Shown: piece after piece, positions 16,362 through 25,031 of the stretch
Layout of the letters: each line of letters begins with the position of its first letter
Position numbering within the stretch: position 1 is the first letter of the stretch
Source of the DNA: Salipiger sp. H15
Lineage (GTDB): Bacteria > Pseudomonadota > Alphaproteobacteria > Rhodobacterales > Rhodobacteraceae
DNA: 64,000 nucleotides
Direction of reading: 5' to 3'
Assembly (NCBI RefSeq): GCF_040409955.1
Contig: NZ_CP123384.1
Coordinates: 1,993,501 to 2,057,500, forward strand
The notes under the pieces: generated by a model
The model's input: only the letters and a program-made list of their open reading frames with translations
What the model was told of the DNA's origin: nothing
The model's database searches: none
Position numbers and translations under genes: made by a program

Positions 16362-17624
16362 TCAGAGCGCCCGCCAGCCGATGTCGCGGCGGCAGAAGCC
16401 CTCGGGCCAGTCCACCGCGTCGACCAGCGCGTAGGCGCGGGCCTGCGCCTCGGCCAGCGTCGCGCCGCGGGCGGTGGCGCTGAGCACGCGGCCGCCGGTG
16501 GCGACGATCGCGCCGTCCTTCTCGGCGGTGCCGGCGTGGAACATCTGGGTGAAGCTGTCCTCGGGCAGCGCCTCCAGCCCGCCGATCACCGTGCCCTTCC
16601 TGTAGGTCCCCGGGTAGCCCTCGGCCGCCATCACCACGGTCATCGCGTGATCGTCGGCCCAGGTCACCCTGGCCTCGGCCAGCCGCCCTTCGGCGCAGGC
16701 GTGGATGAGGTCGAGCGCCTGCCCGCCGAGGCGCATCATCAGCACCTGGCACTCGGGATCGCCGAAGCGGACGTTGTATTCCACCAGCCGCGGCTGACCG
16801 TTCTCGATCATCAGGCCGACGTAGAGCACGCCCTGGTAGGGGGTGCCGCGGCGCGCCATCTCGGCCATGGTGGGCTTGACGATCTCGTCGAGCGCCTTCT
16901 GCGCCACCTCGTCCGAGAGCACCGGGGCGGGGGAATAGGCACCCATGCCGCCGGTGTTGGGGCCGGTGTCGCCGTCGCCGACGCGCTTGTGGTCCTGCGC
17001 GGTGCCGATCGGCAGCACGTCGGTGCCGTCCACGAGCACGAAATACGACGCTTCCTCGCCGGTCATGAACTCCTCGATCACCACCTCGGCGCCCGCACCG
17101 CCGAAGGCGCCGCCGAACATGTCGTCGATGGCCGCCTCGGCCTCGGCCACGGTCTCGGCGATGATCACGCCCTTGCCGGCGGCGAGCCCGTCGGCCTTGA
17201 CCACGATCGGCGCGACCTGCGCCCGCACGTAGGCCTTGGCGGCCTCGGCGTCGGTGAAGTGGCCGTAGCCCGCGGTCGGCGCCTTGGCGGCGTCGCAGAT
17301 TTCCTTGGTGAAGCTCTTCGAGGCTTCGAGCCGCGCGGCGGCCTGCGACGGGCCGAAGACCAGCACGCCCGCCTCGCGCAGCCGGTCGGCGACGCCCGCG
17401 GCCAGCGGCGCCTCGGGGCCGACGATGACGAGGTCGATGGCGTTCTCCCCGGCGAACTCGGCCACCGCTCCGCCGTCCTCGACGTCGAGCGCGGCGCATT
17501 CGGCGATCTGCGCGATGCCGGCGTTGCCCGGCGCGACGATCAGCTTGTCGCACTTGGGGTTCTGCATGACCGCCCACGCGAGCGCATGTTCGCGACCGCC
17601 GCCGCCGAGGATGAGGATGTTCAT
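16362..17624 (-). CDS. purD: Phosphoribosylamine-glycine ligase
   Basis: A 420-residue ATP-grasp ligase joining glycine to 5-phosphoribosylamine in de novo purine synthesis (step 2). Typical features: [18 protein letters not shown] at the N-terminus, [18 protein letters not shown], the ATP-grasp lid [12 protein letters not shown] and the [11 protein letters not shown] / [11 protein letters not shown] pair of the active site. Length matches the family. It is divergent from xseA across 165 bp, and the gene is followed by a terminator and repeat copy 1. Confidence 0.96.
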   Translation of the reverse strand: MNILILGGGGREHALAWAVMQNPKCDKLIVAPGNAGIAQIAECAALDVEDGGAVAEFAGENAIDLVIVGPEAPLAAGVADRLREAGVLVFGPSQAAARLEASKSFTKEICDAAKAPTAGYGHFTDAEAAKAYVRAQVAPIVVKADGLAAGKGVIIAETVAEAEAAIDDMFGGAFGGAGAEVVIEEFMTGEEASYFVLVDGTDVLPIGTAQDHKRVGDGDTGPNTGGMGAYSPAPVLSDEVAQKALDEIVKPTMAEMARRGTPYQGVLYVGLMIENGQPRLVEYNVRFGDPECQVLMMRLGGQALDLIHACAEGRLAEARVTWADDHAMTVVMAAEGYPGTYRKGTVIGGLEALPEDSFTQMFHAGTAEKDGAIVATGGRVLSATARGATLAEAQARAYALVDAVDWPEGFCRRDIGWRAL

Positions 17625-17789
17625 GGGGCCCGCTCTCTCAAGGTAAGGATCGCGGGCTTCCTAGCCGGGGCGGGGGGATCTGGCAAGAAGGCAGGGCGCG
17701 TCCACCTTTCCCTCGCCGCCACCTGCCGCTAGTCTGGCGGCAACGCGGGCGATGCAGCCCGGAACGGCACTCACGGCAAGACGGGCACC

Positions 17790-19286
17790 ATGGATCTCTT
17801 CGAAGACGACGCGCCAGAGGGCGCAGGCGACGGCAACATGCCGGAATTCACCGTCTCCGAGCTTTCGGGCGCGGTGAAACGGGTGATCGAGGGCGAGTTC
17901 GGCTTCGTGCGGGTGCGCGGCGAGCTCGGGCGCATCTCGCGGCCGCGCTCGGGGCATCTCTATCTCGATCTCAAGGACGACAGCTCGGTGATCTCGGGCA
18001 TCGTCTGGCGCGGCGTCGCCTCGAAGCTCGAGATGCAGCCCGAGGAGGGGATGGAGGTGATCTGCACCGGGCGGCTGACCACCTATCCCGGCCAGTCGCG
18101 CTACCAGATCATCATCGAGGACATGCGGCCCGCGGGCCTCGGTGCGCTCATGGCGATGCTCGAGAAGCGCAAGGCCATGCTGCAGGCCGAGGGGCTCTTT
18201 GACCCCGCGCGCAAGAAGCCGCTGCCTTTCCTGCCCGAGATCATCGGCGTGGTGACCTCGCCCTCGGGCGCGGTGATCCGCGACATCCTGCACCGGCTGC
18301 GCGAGCGGTTCCCGCGCAAGGTGCTGATCTGGCCGGTGGCGGTGCAGGGCAAGACCTCGGCCGCCGAGGTGGCGCGGGCGATTGAAGGCTTCAACAAGTT
18401 CACCCCGGGCGGCGCGCTGCCGCGGCCGGACCTGCTGATCGTTGCCCGCGGCGGCGGCTCGGTCGAGGATCTCTGGGGCTTCAACGAGGAGATCGTGGCC
18501 CGCGCCGCCGCCGCCTCGCGCATCCCGCTCATCTCCGCAGTCGGCCACGAAACCGACACGACGCTGATCGATTTCGTCTCGGACCGCCGCGCGCCGACGC
18601 CCACCGCCGCCGCCGAGATGGCGGTGCCGGTGCGCATGGAGCTGCTGGCGCGGACCGGCGAGGCGCAGCTGCGCCTCACCCGCGCGCTGACCCACCGGCT
18701 CGAGGTGCGCGGCCAGCGCCTGCGCGACCTTGCCCGCGCCCTGCCGCGCGCCGAGACACTGCTCGACCAGCCGCGGCAAAGGCTCGACCTGCTGTCGGAC
18801 CGGCTGCCGCAGGCGCTGATCCGCGGCGTCGACCGGCGGCGTCTGGCGCTGTCGCAGCCCGCCGGCGCGCTGCGCCCGGCGCTGCTGGCCCGGATGCTCG
18901 CCACCCGCGCCGAGGCGCTGGGACGCCGCGCCGACCGGCTCTCGATCCGCCCCATCGAGCGCGAGATCGCGCTCGGGCGCGACCGGCTGCAGGCGCTCGG
19001 CAAGCGGCTCGGGGACGCGGGGGCGCGCCGGGTCGAGGCGCCGCGCGACCGGCTCGACGGGCTCGACCGGCTGCTGCAGACACTGAGCTACAAGGGCACG
19101 CTGGCGCGCGGCTACGCGGTGGTGCGCGGCGAGGGCGGACAGGTGCTGACCTCCGCCGCCGCTGCAAAGGAAGCCTCGGGGCTGGAGATCGAGTTCGCCG
19201 ATGGGGCGGTCAGGATCGGCGGCAGCGCCGCGCCCGGCAAGGCAAAGGTCGGGGGCAAGGCGCCGGAGCAGGGCAGCCTGTTCTGA
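17790..19286 (+). CDS. xseA: Exodeoxyribonuclease VII large subunit
   Basis: A 498-residue subunit of ExoVII, which degrades single-stranded DNA processively. An OB-fold domain (about 15-110; FTVSELSGAVKRVIEGEFG) is followed by the catalytic XseA domain with GVVTSPSGAVIRDILHRL, the GGGSVEDLWGFNEE motif and SAVGHETDTTLIDFVSDRRA, and a long Arg/Leu-rich coiled-coil region to about residue 420. The xseB small subunit is not in the window. It begins ATGGATCTCTTC with a weak SD. Confidence 0.96.
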   Translation: MDLFEDDAPEGAGDGNMPEFTVSELSGAVKRVIEGEFGFVRVRGELGRISRPRSGHLYLDLKDDSSVISGIVWRGVASKLEMQPEEGMEVICTGRLTTYPGQSRYQIIIEDMRPAGLGALMAMLEKRKAMLQAEGLFDPARKKPLPFLPEIIGVVTSPSGAVIRDILHRLRERFPRKVLIWPVAVQGKTSAAEVARAIEGFNKFTPGGALPRPDLLIVARGGGSVEDLWGFNEEIVARAAAASRIPLISAVGHETDTTLIDFVSDRRAPTPTAAAEMAVPVRMELLARTGEAQLRLTRALTHRLEVRGQRLRDLARALPRAETLLDQPRQRLDLLSDRLPQALIRGVDRRRLALSQPAGALRPALLARMLATRAEALGRRADRLSIRPIEREIALGRDRLQALGKRLGDAGARRVEAPRDRLDGLDRLLQTLSYKGTLARGYAVVRGEGGQVLTSAAAAKEASGLEIEFADGAVRIGGSAAPGKAKVGGKAPEQGSLF

Positions 19287-19298
19287 GCCAGCGTGGGG

Positions 19299-19315
19299 CG
19301 GGGGCGCTGCCCCCG
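19299..19315 (+). repeat. Hairpin A of the dispersed element, partial copy after xseA
   Basis: CGGGGGC-GCT-GCCCCCG, a perfect 7-bp stem with the same GCT triloop as hairpin A in the other copies. The B hairpin and the conserved AT-rich tail are not recognisable here. Confidence 0.55.
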
Positions 19316-19352
19316 TCTGCCTGAAAGAAACCCTGCAAGAAGGGACGTGCGC

Positions 19353-19745
19353 TCAGACCCCGGTGTCGGGGCCGTAGCAGAGCATCGGCTTGTCTTCCTG
19401 CCGGGCCTCGTAGAGCACGGTGTTCGCCGGATCGTTCTGGAACACCGCGCGCAGCCCGCCGCCCTCCTCGAAGAAGCTCCAGCACTGCGGGATGTTCATG
19501 TCCTCGTAGACGAAGCAGATCATCTGCGCCTCGGCGTACCAGCGCCCGTCCTTGCACTCGCCGTCGAGGAAGGACCAGCGCACGCGGCGGTCGGGCAGGT
19601 ATTCCTCGACCCCGTAGGCCGCACCGCCGCTGCCGAAGTAGAGCGTCTTGCCGGTGACATAGGATTCGAACTCCTCGGCGCTCATCGGCTGGGCGGCGGC
19701 GAGGGGGCTGGCAAGCAGGCAGAGCAGGATGAGCAGTCGGGTCAT
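19353..19745 (-). CDS. Secreted protein of unknown function
   Basis: A 130-residue protein with a Sec signal peptide (MTRLLILLCLLASPLAAAQP, cleavage around residue 18). The mature part of about 110 residues contains three cysteines (GECKDGRW, MICFVYED, PQCWSFFEE) and a late CYGP, so disulfides in the periplasm are likely. The Trp/Tyr-rich FESYVTGKTLYFGSGG region is reminiscent of small periplasmic proteins common in Rhodobacteraceae, but I do not recognise a named family. It lies between xseA (convergent) and the lytic transglycosylase gene (same strand, 181 bp upstream). Confidence 0.75.
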   Translation of the reverse strand: MTRLLILLCLLASPLAAAQPMSAEEFESYVTGKTLYFGSGGAAYGVEEYLPDRRVRWSFLDGECKDGRWYAEAQMICFVYEDMNIPQCWSFFEEGGGLRAVFQNDPANTVLYEARQEDKPMLCYGPDTGV

Positions 19746-19926
19746 GGCCGCAGCCTGCCAGAGGCGCGACCATTGGGGAAGGGGCAAGGCGTCGCGGGGC
19801 GAAGAGGCGCCGGCGCGGGGCTCCAAGCGGCTCGTCGTGGCGAGATGTTCGAAACGTGCAATCATCCTGTCTGGATCAGGGCTCAGGCGAGCCGAGTTGA
19901 TCGCTTATGTGCAAGTGCGTCGGCGC

Positions 19927-20868
19927 TCAGGAGTTCCTGTAGACCGCGCAGATGCAGCCCGATTGCCTGAGTTTCGAGCAGAGCTGTCGGGCATCGCCCT
20001 GTCCGTCGCGCCCGAGCCGGGCCATCCAGTAGCCGCCGCGCGGGCTGGCGCGGCTCTTCTGCCAGACAAGCTCGGGCTCCTCGCCGCCGACGGTGCCGCT
20101 GCAGGCCTGGGCGCGGCGGCGGAACTGCGCCAGCGCGCGGTCCTGCGTGGTGCCGAAGGCCATCTGCACGCCCCAGGGATGCAGCGGCGGCCGCGCCTCG
20201 GGGTAGGCGGTCAGCGTGCGGTTGCGCGCAAGCTCGTGGCAGGCCTGCTGGAAGGGCTTGTCGCCCTGCAGGCGGAAGTCATGCGTCTCGGGCGGGGTGT
20301 CGCGCCAGGTTTCGGCGGCAAGGCCGGTGATGATCGCGACGTAGTTGATCGTCTCGAGCGCGAGCCCGCCGCTGTGCGCCATCAGCCCGTCGGCCCGCGC
20401 CTCGCCGCCGTTGTAGGCCACCGCCGCGAGCCCCTGGTTGCCGTAGCGCCGGGTCAGCTCGCCAAGGTACTGCGCCGAGTATTCCAGCGCCTCGGCGGGG
20501 TTGTAGGGATCGCCGAGCCCGCGCAGCTTCGCGGTCGAGGGGATGAACTGGGCGATGCCCTGGGCGTTTGCCGGGCTGAGCGCGTTGGGGTTGAAGCGGC
20601 TCTCCTGCCAGATCAGCCGGGCGAAGAAGCCGGGGTCGAGCGCGTTGCGCCGCGCGAAATGCTCGAGCGCCTGGCAGGTGTCGTGGACGAAATGCGAGGG
20701 CCGGATGCATTGCACCGGACCGAAGGTGCCGGGAGAGCAGAGCGTGCCGGGCTCGGGCTGGCCGGGTTCGGTGAGTGCGGGTTCGGGTTGATCGCCCCCG
20801 GCCCGCAGCGGCGCCGCGGCGAGGCAGAGAAGCAGCAGGAGGACGGGGTAAAACACAGTCCGCAACAT
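19927..20868 (-). CDS. Lytic transglycosylase (SLT domain)
   Basis: A 313-residue exported murein lytic transglycosylase. It has a signal peptide (MLRTVFYPVLLLLLCLAAA), then an SLT/lysozyme-like domain at about 60-200 with the catalytic Glu89 in LIWQESRFNPNAL, AQGIAQFIPSTAK and the AVAYNGGE motif. The C-terminal part of about 100 residues carries several Cys and ends in a SPOR-like stretch (WMARLGRDGQGDARQLCSKL). It cleaves peptidoglycan glycan strands. It is divergent from ftsY across about 98 bp. Confidence 0.9.
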   Translation of the reverse strand: MLRTVFYPVLLLLLCLAAAPLRAGGDQPEPALTEPGQPEPGTLCSPGTFGPVQCIRPSHFVHDTCQALEHFARRNALDPGFFARLIWQESRFNPNALSPANAQGIAQFIPSTAKLRGLGDPYNPAEALEYSAQYLGELTRRYGNQGLAAVAYNGGEARADGLMAHSGGLALETINYVAIITGLAAETWRDTPPETHDFRLQGDKPFQQACHELARNRTLTAYPEARPPLHPWGVQMAFGTTQDRALAQFRRRAQACSGTVGGEEPELVWQKSRASPRGGYWMARLGRDGQGDARQLCSKLRQSGCICAVYRNS

Positions 20869-20966
20869 GGCTCCATCAAGGCCGTGGCGCAGCGAAAGGT
20901 CAACTCACACTTTTCACGGGGCGCGGCGCGTATTAGGTGAAGGCAAAGGCAGCGAGAGGTCCAGCC

Positions 20967-22328
20967 ATGTCCTTCTTCGGCAAGCTCAAGAACAAGCTTT
21001 TCAAATCCTCCTCGAAGCTCGAGGAGGGGCTGGACGCGATCGTCCAGGAGGGTGGCACGGAAGACGCGCCCGAAACGGTGCCCGAACCTTCGGCGCCGCC
21101 TTCGCCCGCGCCCGCGGTGCCCGGCCCGGACGTCCCGCCGCCGGTCCCCGAGACCCCGCCCGCTCCCGCGCCGGAAACCCCGCCCGCCCCCGAGGAGGTG
21201 CCGCCGTCACCGCCGGGCGAGACGCCGCCCGCGCCCGAGCCCGAGGCGCCGCCGCTGCCCGAGCCCGCGCCGCAACCCGAACCCGAGACGCCGCAGGCGC
21301 CGCCGCCCGCCGATCCCGAGCCGACCCCGCTCGAGGCGCCGGTGATGCCGCCGCTCGACCCGATGCCCGCGCCGGCCCCGCTCGAGATCCCCGCGCCGCT
21401 GCAGGATCCCGAGATCCCGCAACAGCAGCAGCGCGGCGGCGGGCTCATCGGCCGGCTCTTCGGCAAGACCCAGCCCGCCGCGCCGGTGGTGCGCCGGGCG
21501 CTCGACGACGAGATGCTGGAAAGCCTCGAGGAGCTGCTCATCGCCTCGGACATGGGCGTCGACACGGCGCTGCGGGTGACCGCCAACATCGCCGAGGGAC
21601 GCTATGGCAAGCGTGTCTCGACGCAGGAGGTCAAGGAACTGCTCTCGTCCGAGGTGGCGCGGATCATGGAGCCGGTGGCGCGGCCGCTGCCGCTCTATCC
21701 CAGGAAACCGCAGGTGGTGCTTGTGGTGGGCGTCAACGGCTCGGGCAAGACCACGACCATCGGCAAGCTCGCCAGCCAGTTCCGCGCCGCGGGCAAGAAG
21801 GTGGTGATCGCCGCGGGCGACACCTTCCGCGCCGCCGCCGTCGAGCAGCTGCAGATCTGGGGCGACCGTGCCGGCGTGCCGGTGCTGACCGCGCCCGAGG
21901 GCTCGGATCCCGCCAGCCTTGCCTTCGACGCCATGACCAAGGCGCAGGCCGAGGGGGCGGACCTGCTGATGATCGACACCGCCGGGCGGCTGCAGAACCG
22001 TTCGGACCTCATGGAGGAGCTGGCGAAGATCGTCCGCGTGATCCGCAAGAAGGACCCCGACGCGCCGCACAACACGCTCCTGGTGCTCGACGCCACCACC
22101 GGGCAGAACGCGCTGCGGCAGGTCGAGATCTTCCAGCAGGTGGCGGATGTCTCGGGCCTCGTGATGACCAAGCTCGACGGCACGGCGCGCGGCGGCGTGC
22201 TGGTGGCGCTGGCCGACAGGTTCGGCCTGCCGATCCATGCCATCGGCGTGGGCGAGCAGATCGACGACCTGCAACCCTTCGACCCCGAGGAATTCGCCGC
22301 GGCGCTCACAGGGCTCGAGCGGGGCTGA
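20967..22328 (+). CDS. ftsY: Signal recognition particle receptor FtsY
   Basis: A 453-residue SRP receptor GTPase that brings ribosome-nascent chain complexes to the SecYEG translocon. The N-terminus MSFFGKLKNKLFKSSSKL is the amphipathic membrane-targeting helix. An extreme Pro/Glu-rich acidic A domain follows (about 35-165). The NG domain begins near 170, with P-loop GVNGSGKTT (about 255), AGDTFRAAAVEQL, MIDTAGRLQNRS and TKLDGTARGG. The ATG at 20967 has GAGAGG upstream. Its 3' neighbour is yciB after 132 bp. Confidence 0.96.
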   Translation: MSFFGKLKNKLFKSSSKLEEGLDAIVQEGGTEDAPETVPEPSAPPSPAPAVPGPDVPPPVPETPPAPAPETPPAPEEVPPSPPGETPPAPEPEAPPLPEPAPQPEPETPQAPPPADPEPTPLEAPVMPPLDPMPAPAPLEIPAPLQDPEIPQQQQRGGGLIGRLFGKTQPAAPVVRRALDDEMLESLEELLIASDMGVDTALRVTANIAEGRYGKRVSTQEVKELLSSEVARIMEPVARPLPLYPRKPQVVLVVGVNGSGKTTTIGKLASQFRAAGKKVVIAAGDTFRAAAVEQLQIWGDRAGVPVLTAPEGSDPASLAFDAMTKAQAEGADLLMIDTAGRLQNRSDLMEELAKIVRVIRKKDPDAPHNTLLVLDATTGQNALRQVEIFQQVADVSGLVMTKLDGTARGGVLVALADRFGLPIHAIGVGEQIDDLQPFDPEEFAAALTGLERG

Positions 22329-22460
22329 TCCCGCGCCGGACCGCGGCGCGCGGGCATCACGTTTGCGGCCTTCGCGCGTGATCCTCGGGCCGCGCGGCAG
22401 TTCCGGCATTGAGAAGGGCGGGGACGGAGGCTATCTCTGATCCCGCACAAGGAGACCCGC

Positions 22461-23063
22461 ATGGCCACCAGACAGATCAACCCCTTCCTCAAGTCGGCGC
22501 TCGAGTTCGGGCCGGTGCTGGCCTTCTTCGCGGCCTACCTGCTGCTGAAGGACCACACCTACCTGATTGGCGGGCGCGAGTACCAGGGCTTCGTCGTGGT
22601 CACCGCCGGGTTCATCCCGCTGATGCTGCTCTGCACCGGGCTGCTGTGGAAGCTGACCGGGCACCTTTCCGCCATGCAGGTGGTCACCGCGGTGCTGATC
22701 GTGGTCTTCGGCGGGCTCTCGGTCTGGCTCAACGACGAGCGCTTCTTCAAGATGAAGCCGACGCTGATCTACCTGCTCTTCGGCTTTGCCCTGCTGGCCG
22801 GGATCCTGCGGGGCGAGAGCTACCTGCGCAAGGTGATGGAAGGGCTGATGCCGCTGCAGGACGAGGGCTGGATGATCCTCACCAAGCGCATCTGCGCCTT
22901 CTTCTTCGGCCTCGCACTGCTCAACGAGATCATCTGGCGCACGATGAGCACCGAGAGCTGGGTCTACTTCAAGACCTTCGGCCTGACCGCGGCGGTCTTC
23001 GTCTTCTTCATGACGCAGGGCGGGCTCTTCAAGCGCTACGCGCTGGAGAGCGACAAGGACTGA
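22461..23063 (+). CDS. yciB: Inner membrane-spanning protein YciB (septation protein A)
   Basis: A 200-residue membrane protein with five or six hydrophobic helices: LEFGPVLAFFAAYLLL at the N-terminus, KPTLIYLLFGFALLAG in the middle and VFVFFMTQGGLFKRY near the C-terminus. YciB (IspZ) is an inner-membrane protein involved in cell-envelope integrity and septation. A strong SD (AAGGAGA) lies 7 bases before ATG. An intrinsic terminator follows 31 bp after the stop. Confidence 0.94.
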   Translation: MATRQINPFLKSALEFGPVLAFFAAYLLLKDHTYLIGGREYQGFVVVTAGFIPLMLLCTGLLWKLTGHLSAMQVVTAVLIVVFGGLSVWLNDERFFKMKPTLIYLLFGFALLAGILRGESYLRKVMEGLMPLQDEGWMILTKRICAFFFGLALLNEIIWRTMSTESWVYFKTFGLTAAVFVFFMTQGGLFKRYALESDKD

Positions 23064-23094
23064 GTCGCGCCTTTCCGCACCGCGACGGGGCAGG

Positions 23095-23122
23095 GCCCGG
23101 GACCGCTGGTCCCGGGCTTTTT
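23095..23122 (+). terminator. Rho-independent terminator after yciB
   Basis: Perfect 10-bp stem GCCCGGGACC-GCT-GGTCCCGGGC followed by TTTTT. Confidence 0.95.
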
Positions 23123-23290
23123 CACGTCCGGCACAAAGGCTCCGCCGCACCCGCCGCGGAAGCCCCTGACAGTCCGCGGATTTTCCGCCTCGCCCCCGCG
23201 GGACGGCGGATTCCCCAGCGGCAGCCATGCATCCAGTGCATAGCGGACCTGATGAAATCCGTCGGGCATATGGGTTACGTCCGACGACTG

Positions 23291-23338
23291 ATTGCGTTAA
23301 CCGGGCCCATCCCGGAACAAAACTGTTCCAGACGCAAT
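23291..23338. promoter_or_regulatory. Nested inverted repeats just upstream of the MFS gene
   Basis: Outer arms ATTGCGT (23291-23297) and ACGCAAT (23332-23338) enclose an inner palindrome GGAACA-AAAC-TGTTCC (23314-23329); CCGGG-CCCAT-CCCGG also lies inside. The block ends 15 bases before the ATG at 23354, so it could be an operator or a structured 5' leader covering the start. Confidence 0.45.
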
Positions 23339-23353
23339 GAAAGACGAAATAAA

Positions 23354-24655
23354 ATGTCCCTCTCAGACGCAGCCTACGAGACGCCGCGCGCCGGGGCCAC
23401 GCCGGCGCTCAACTCACCGGCCAAGGTCCTGACCGCGAGCCTCGTCGGCACCACCATCGAATTCTTCGACTTCTACGTCTACGCCACCGCCGCCGTGCTG
23501 GTCTTCCCGGCGCTGTTCTTCCCGAGCAGCGACCCGATGACCGCGCTGCTGGCCAGCTTCGCCACCTTCTCGATCGCCTTCTTCGCGCGCCCCTTCGGCG
23601 CGCTGGTCTTCGGCCATTTCGGCGACCGCATCGGCCGCAAGGCGACGCTGGTCGCGGCGCTGCTGACCATGGGCGTCTCGACCGTGGTGATCGGCTTCCT
23701 GCCGAGCTACGAAAGCATTGGCGTGATGGCGCCGCTGCTGCTGGCGCTCTGCCGCTTCGGCCAGGGCTTCGGGCTTGGCGGTGAATGGGGCGGCGCGGTG
23801 CTGATGGCGACCGAGAACGCGCCCGAGGGCAAGAAGAACTGGTACGGCATGTTCCCGCAGCTCGGCGCGCCGGTCGGCCTGTTCCTGTCGTCGGGCCTCT
23901 TCTGGATCCTCCTGCAGTTCATGCCGCAGGAAGCGCTGCTGAGCTGGGGCTGGCGGATTCCGTTCGTCTCGTCGCTGCTGCTGATCGCGGTCGGCCTCTG
24001 GGTGCGCCTGTCGATCACCGAGACGCCGGACTTCCAGAAGGCGATCGACAACGAGGAACGCGTCGCCGTTCCCGCGCTCGAGCTCTTCCGGAACCACAAG
24101 GTCTCGATCGTACTCGGCACCTTCGTGGCGCTGGCGACCTTCGTGCTCTTCTACATCTGCACCGCCTACCTGCTCAGCTACAACGTCAAGGTCGTGAAGA
24201 TTCCCTTCACCGACGCGCTGGCGATCCAGATCTGGGGCTCGGTCGTCTTCGGCCTGTTCATCCCGATCGCGGGCCTGCTGGCCGAGCGCTTCGGCCGCCG
24301 CCAGATCCTCGTCGCGACAACCGTGCTGATCGGCGCGTTCAGCTTCCTCGTGCCGGTGCTGATGGTCGAGAACGAGGCGCGCATCCTCGGCTTCGTGACG
24401 CTGGGCATGGCGCTGATGGGCCTGACCTACGGCCTCATCGGCACCGCGCTGGCGGCACCCTTCCCGACCCGGGTGCGCTACACCGGCTCGTCGATCACCT
24501 TCAATTTTGCCGGCATCTTCGGCGCCTCGCTCGCGCCCTACATCGCGACCTGGCTGCAGGGCAACTACGGCCTCGCCTACGTGGGCTACTACGTGCTGGC
24601 GGCGGCGGCGATCACGCTGCTCTGCATCTTCGCCAGCGGCAAGGGCAAGGTCTGA
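23354..24655 (+). CDS. MFS transporter, metabolite:H+ symporter (MHS) type
   Basis: A 433-residue, 12-helix transporter of the MHS group (relatives of ShiA, ProP and KgtP). Diagnostic motifs: GTTIEFFDFYVYATAAVLVF in helix 1, GALVFGHFGDRIGRKATL in loop 2-3, and GLGGEWGGAVLMATENAP in helix 5. MHS members carry organic acids or betaines; I cannot infer the substrate. The start is MSLSDAAYETP at 23354; the upstream SD is weak (GAAAGACG). The region before it has nested inverted repeats, suggesting specific regulation, and an intrinsic terminator follows the gene. Confidence 0.92.
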   Translation: MSLSDAAYETPRAGATPALNSPAKVLTASLVGTTIEFFDFYVYATAAVLVFPALFFPSSDPMTALLASFATFSIAFFARPFGALVFGHFGDRIGRKATLVAALLTMGVSTVVIGFLPSYESIGVMAPLLLALCRFGQGFGLGGEWGGAVLMATENAPEGKKNWYGMFPQLGAPVGLFLSSGLFWILLQFMPQEALLSWGWRIPFVSSLLLIAVGLWVRLSITETPDFQKAIDNEERVAVPALELFRNHKVSIVLGTFVALATFVLFYICTAYLLSYNVKVVKIPFTDALAIQIWGSVVFGLFIPIAGLLAERFGRRQILVATTVLIGAFSFLVPVLMVENEARILGFVTLGMALMGLTYGLIGTALAAPFPTRVRYTGSSITFNFAGIFGASLAPYIATWLQGNYGLAYVGYYVLAAAAITLLCIFASGKGKV

Positions 24656-24682
24656 GGCCAGCCGGCCTTCGCAACAGCAGAA

Positions 24683-24709
24683 GGGCGCCGGGAAACCGGC
24701 GCCCTTTTT
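24683..24709 (+). terminator. Rho-independent terminator after the MHS transporter gene
   Basis: GGGCGCCGG-GAAA-CCGGCGCCC, a perfect 9-bp stem with a GAAA tetraloop, followed by TTTTT. Confidence 0.95.
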
Positions 24710-24731
24710 CATGCGTTCGGGCAAAAGGAAA

Positions 24732-24758
24732 GGGGCGCAGCCAGACCGGCCGCGCCCC
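24732..24758 (-). terminator. Terminator for the purA-DUF2842 transcript
   Basis: Arms GGGGCGC and GCGCCCC. Read leftward it is followed by TTTCCTTTT, positioned 33 bp after the DUF2842 stop. Confidence 0.7.
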
Positions 24759-24790
24759 TTTCATCTTTCTTCAAATACTCAATTCCGCGC

Positions 24791-25024
24791 TCAGTCCTCG
24801 CGCGGCGCCTCCGCGTCCGGATCAGCCTTGCCGACGCCCTTGAAGACGAACTTGAAGGGCAGCATCCAGAGGAATCCGAGGACCACGTAGACCGCGAATT
24901 CCACCCAGATCGGCGGGCGGTTGAGCGCGTTCACCACGCTCACCGCCGCGACGATGTAGAGCGGCAGGCCCACCAGCAGGATCACCAGAGACCAGCGGCG
25001 TCGGGACTTGTAGCTGAGGGCCAT
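24791..25024 (-). CDS. DUF2842 domain small membrane protein
   Basis: A 77-residue protein with two hydrophobic helices (WSLVILLVGLPLYIVAAVSV and FAVYVVLGFLWMLPFKFVF), a basic N-terminus and an acidic tail ending EAPRED. This matches the DUF2842 family restricted largely to alphaproteobacteria; its function is unknown. It starts 7 bases after the purA stop, so the two are cotranscribed and translation may be coupled. Confidence 0.88.
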   Translation of the reverse strand: MALSYKSRRRWSLVILLVGLPLYIVAAVSVVNALNRPPIWVEFAVYVVLGFLWMLPFKFVFKGVGKADPDAEAPRED

Positions 25025-25031
25025 GCCGGGA

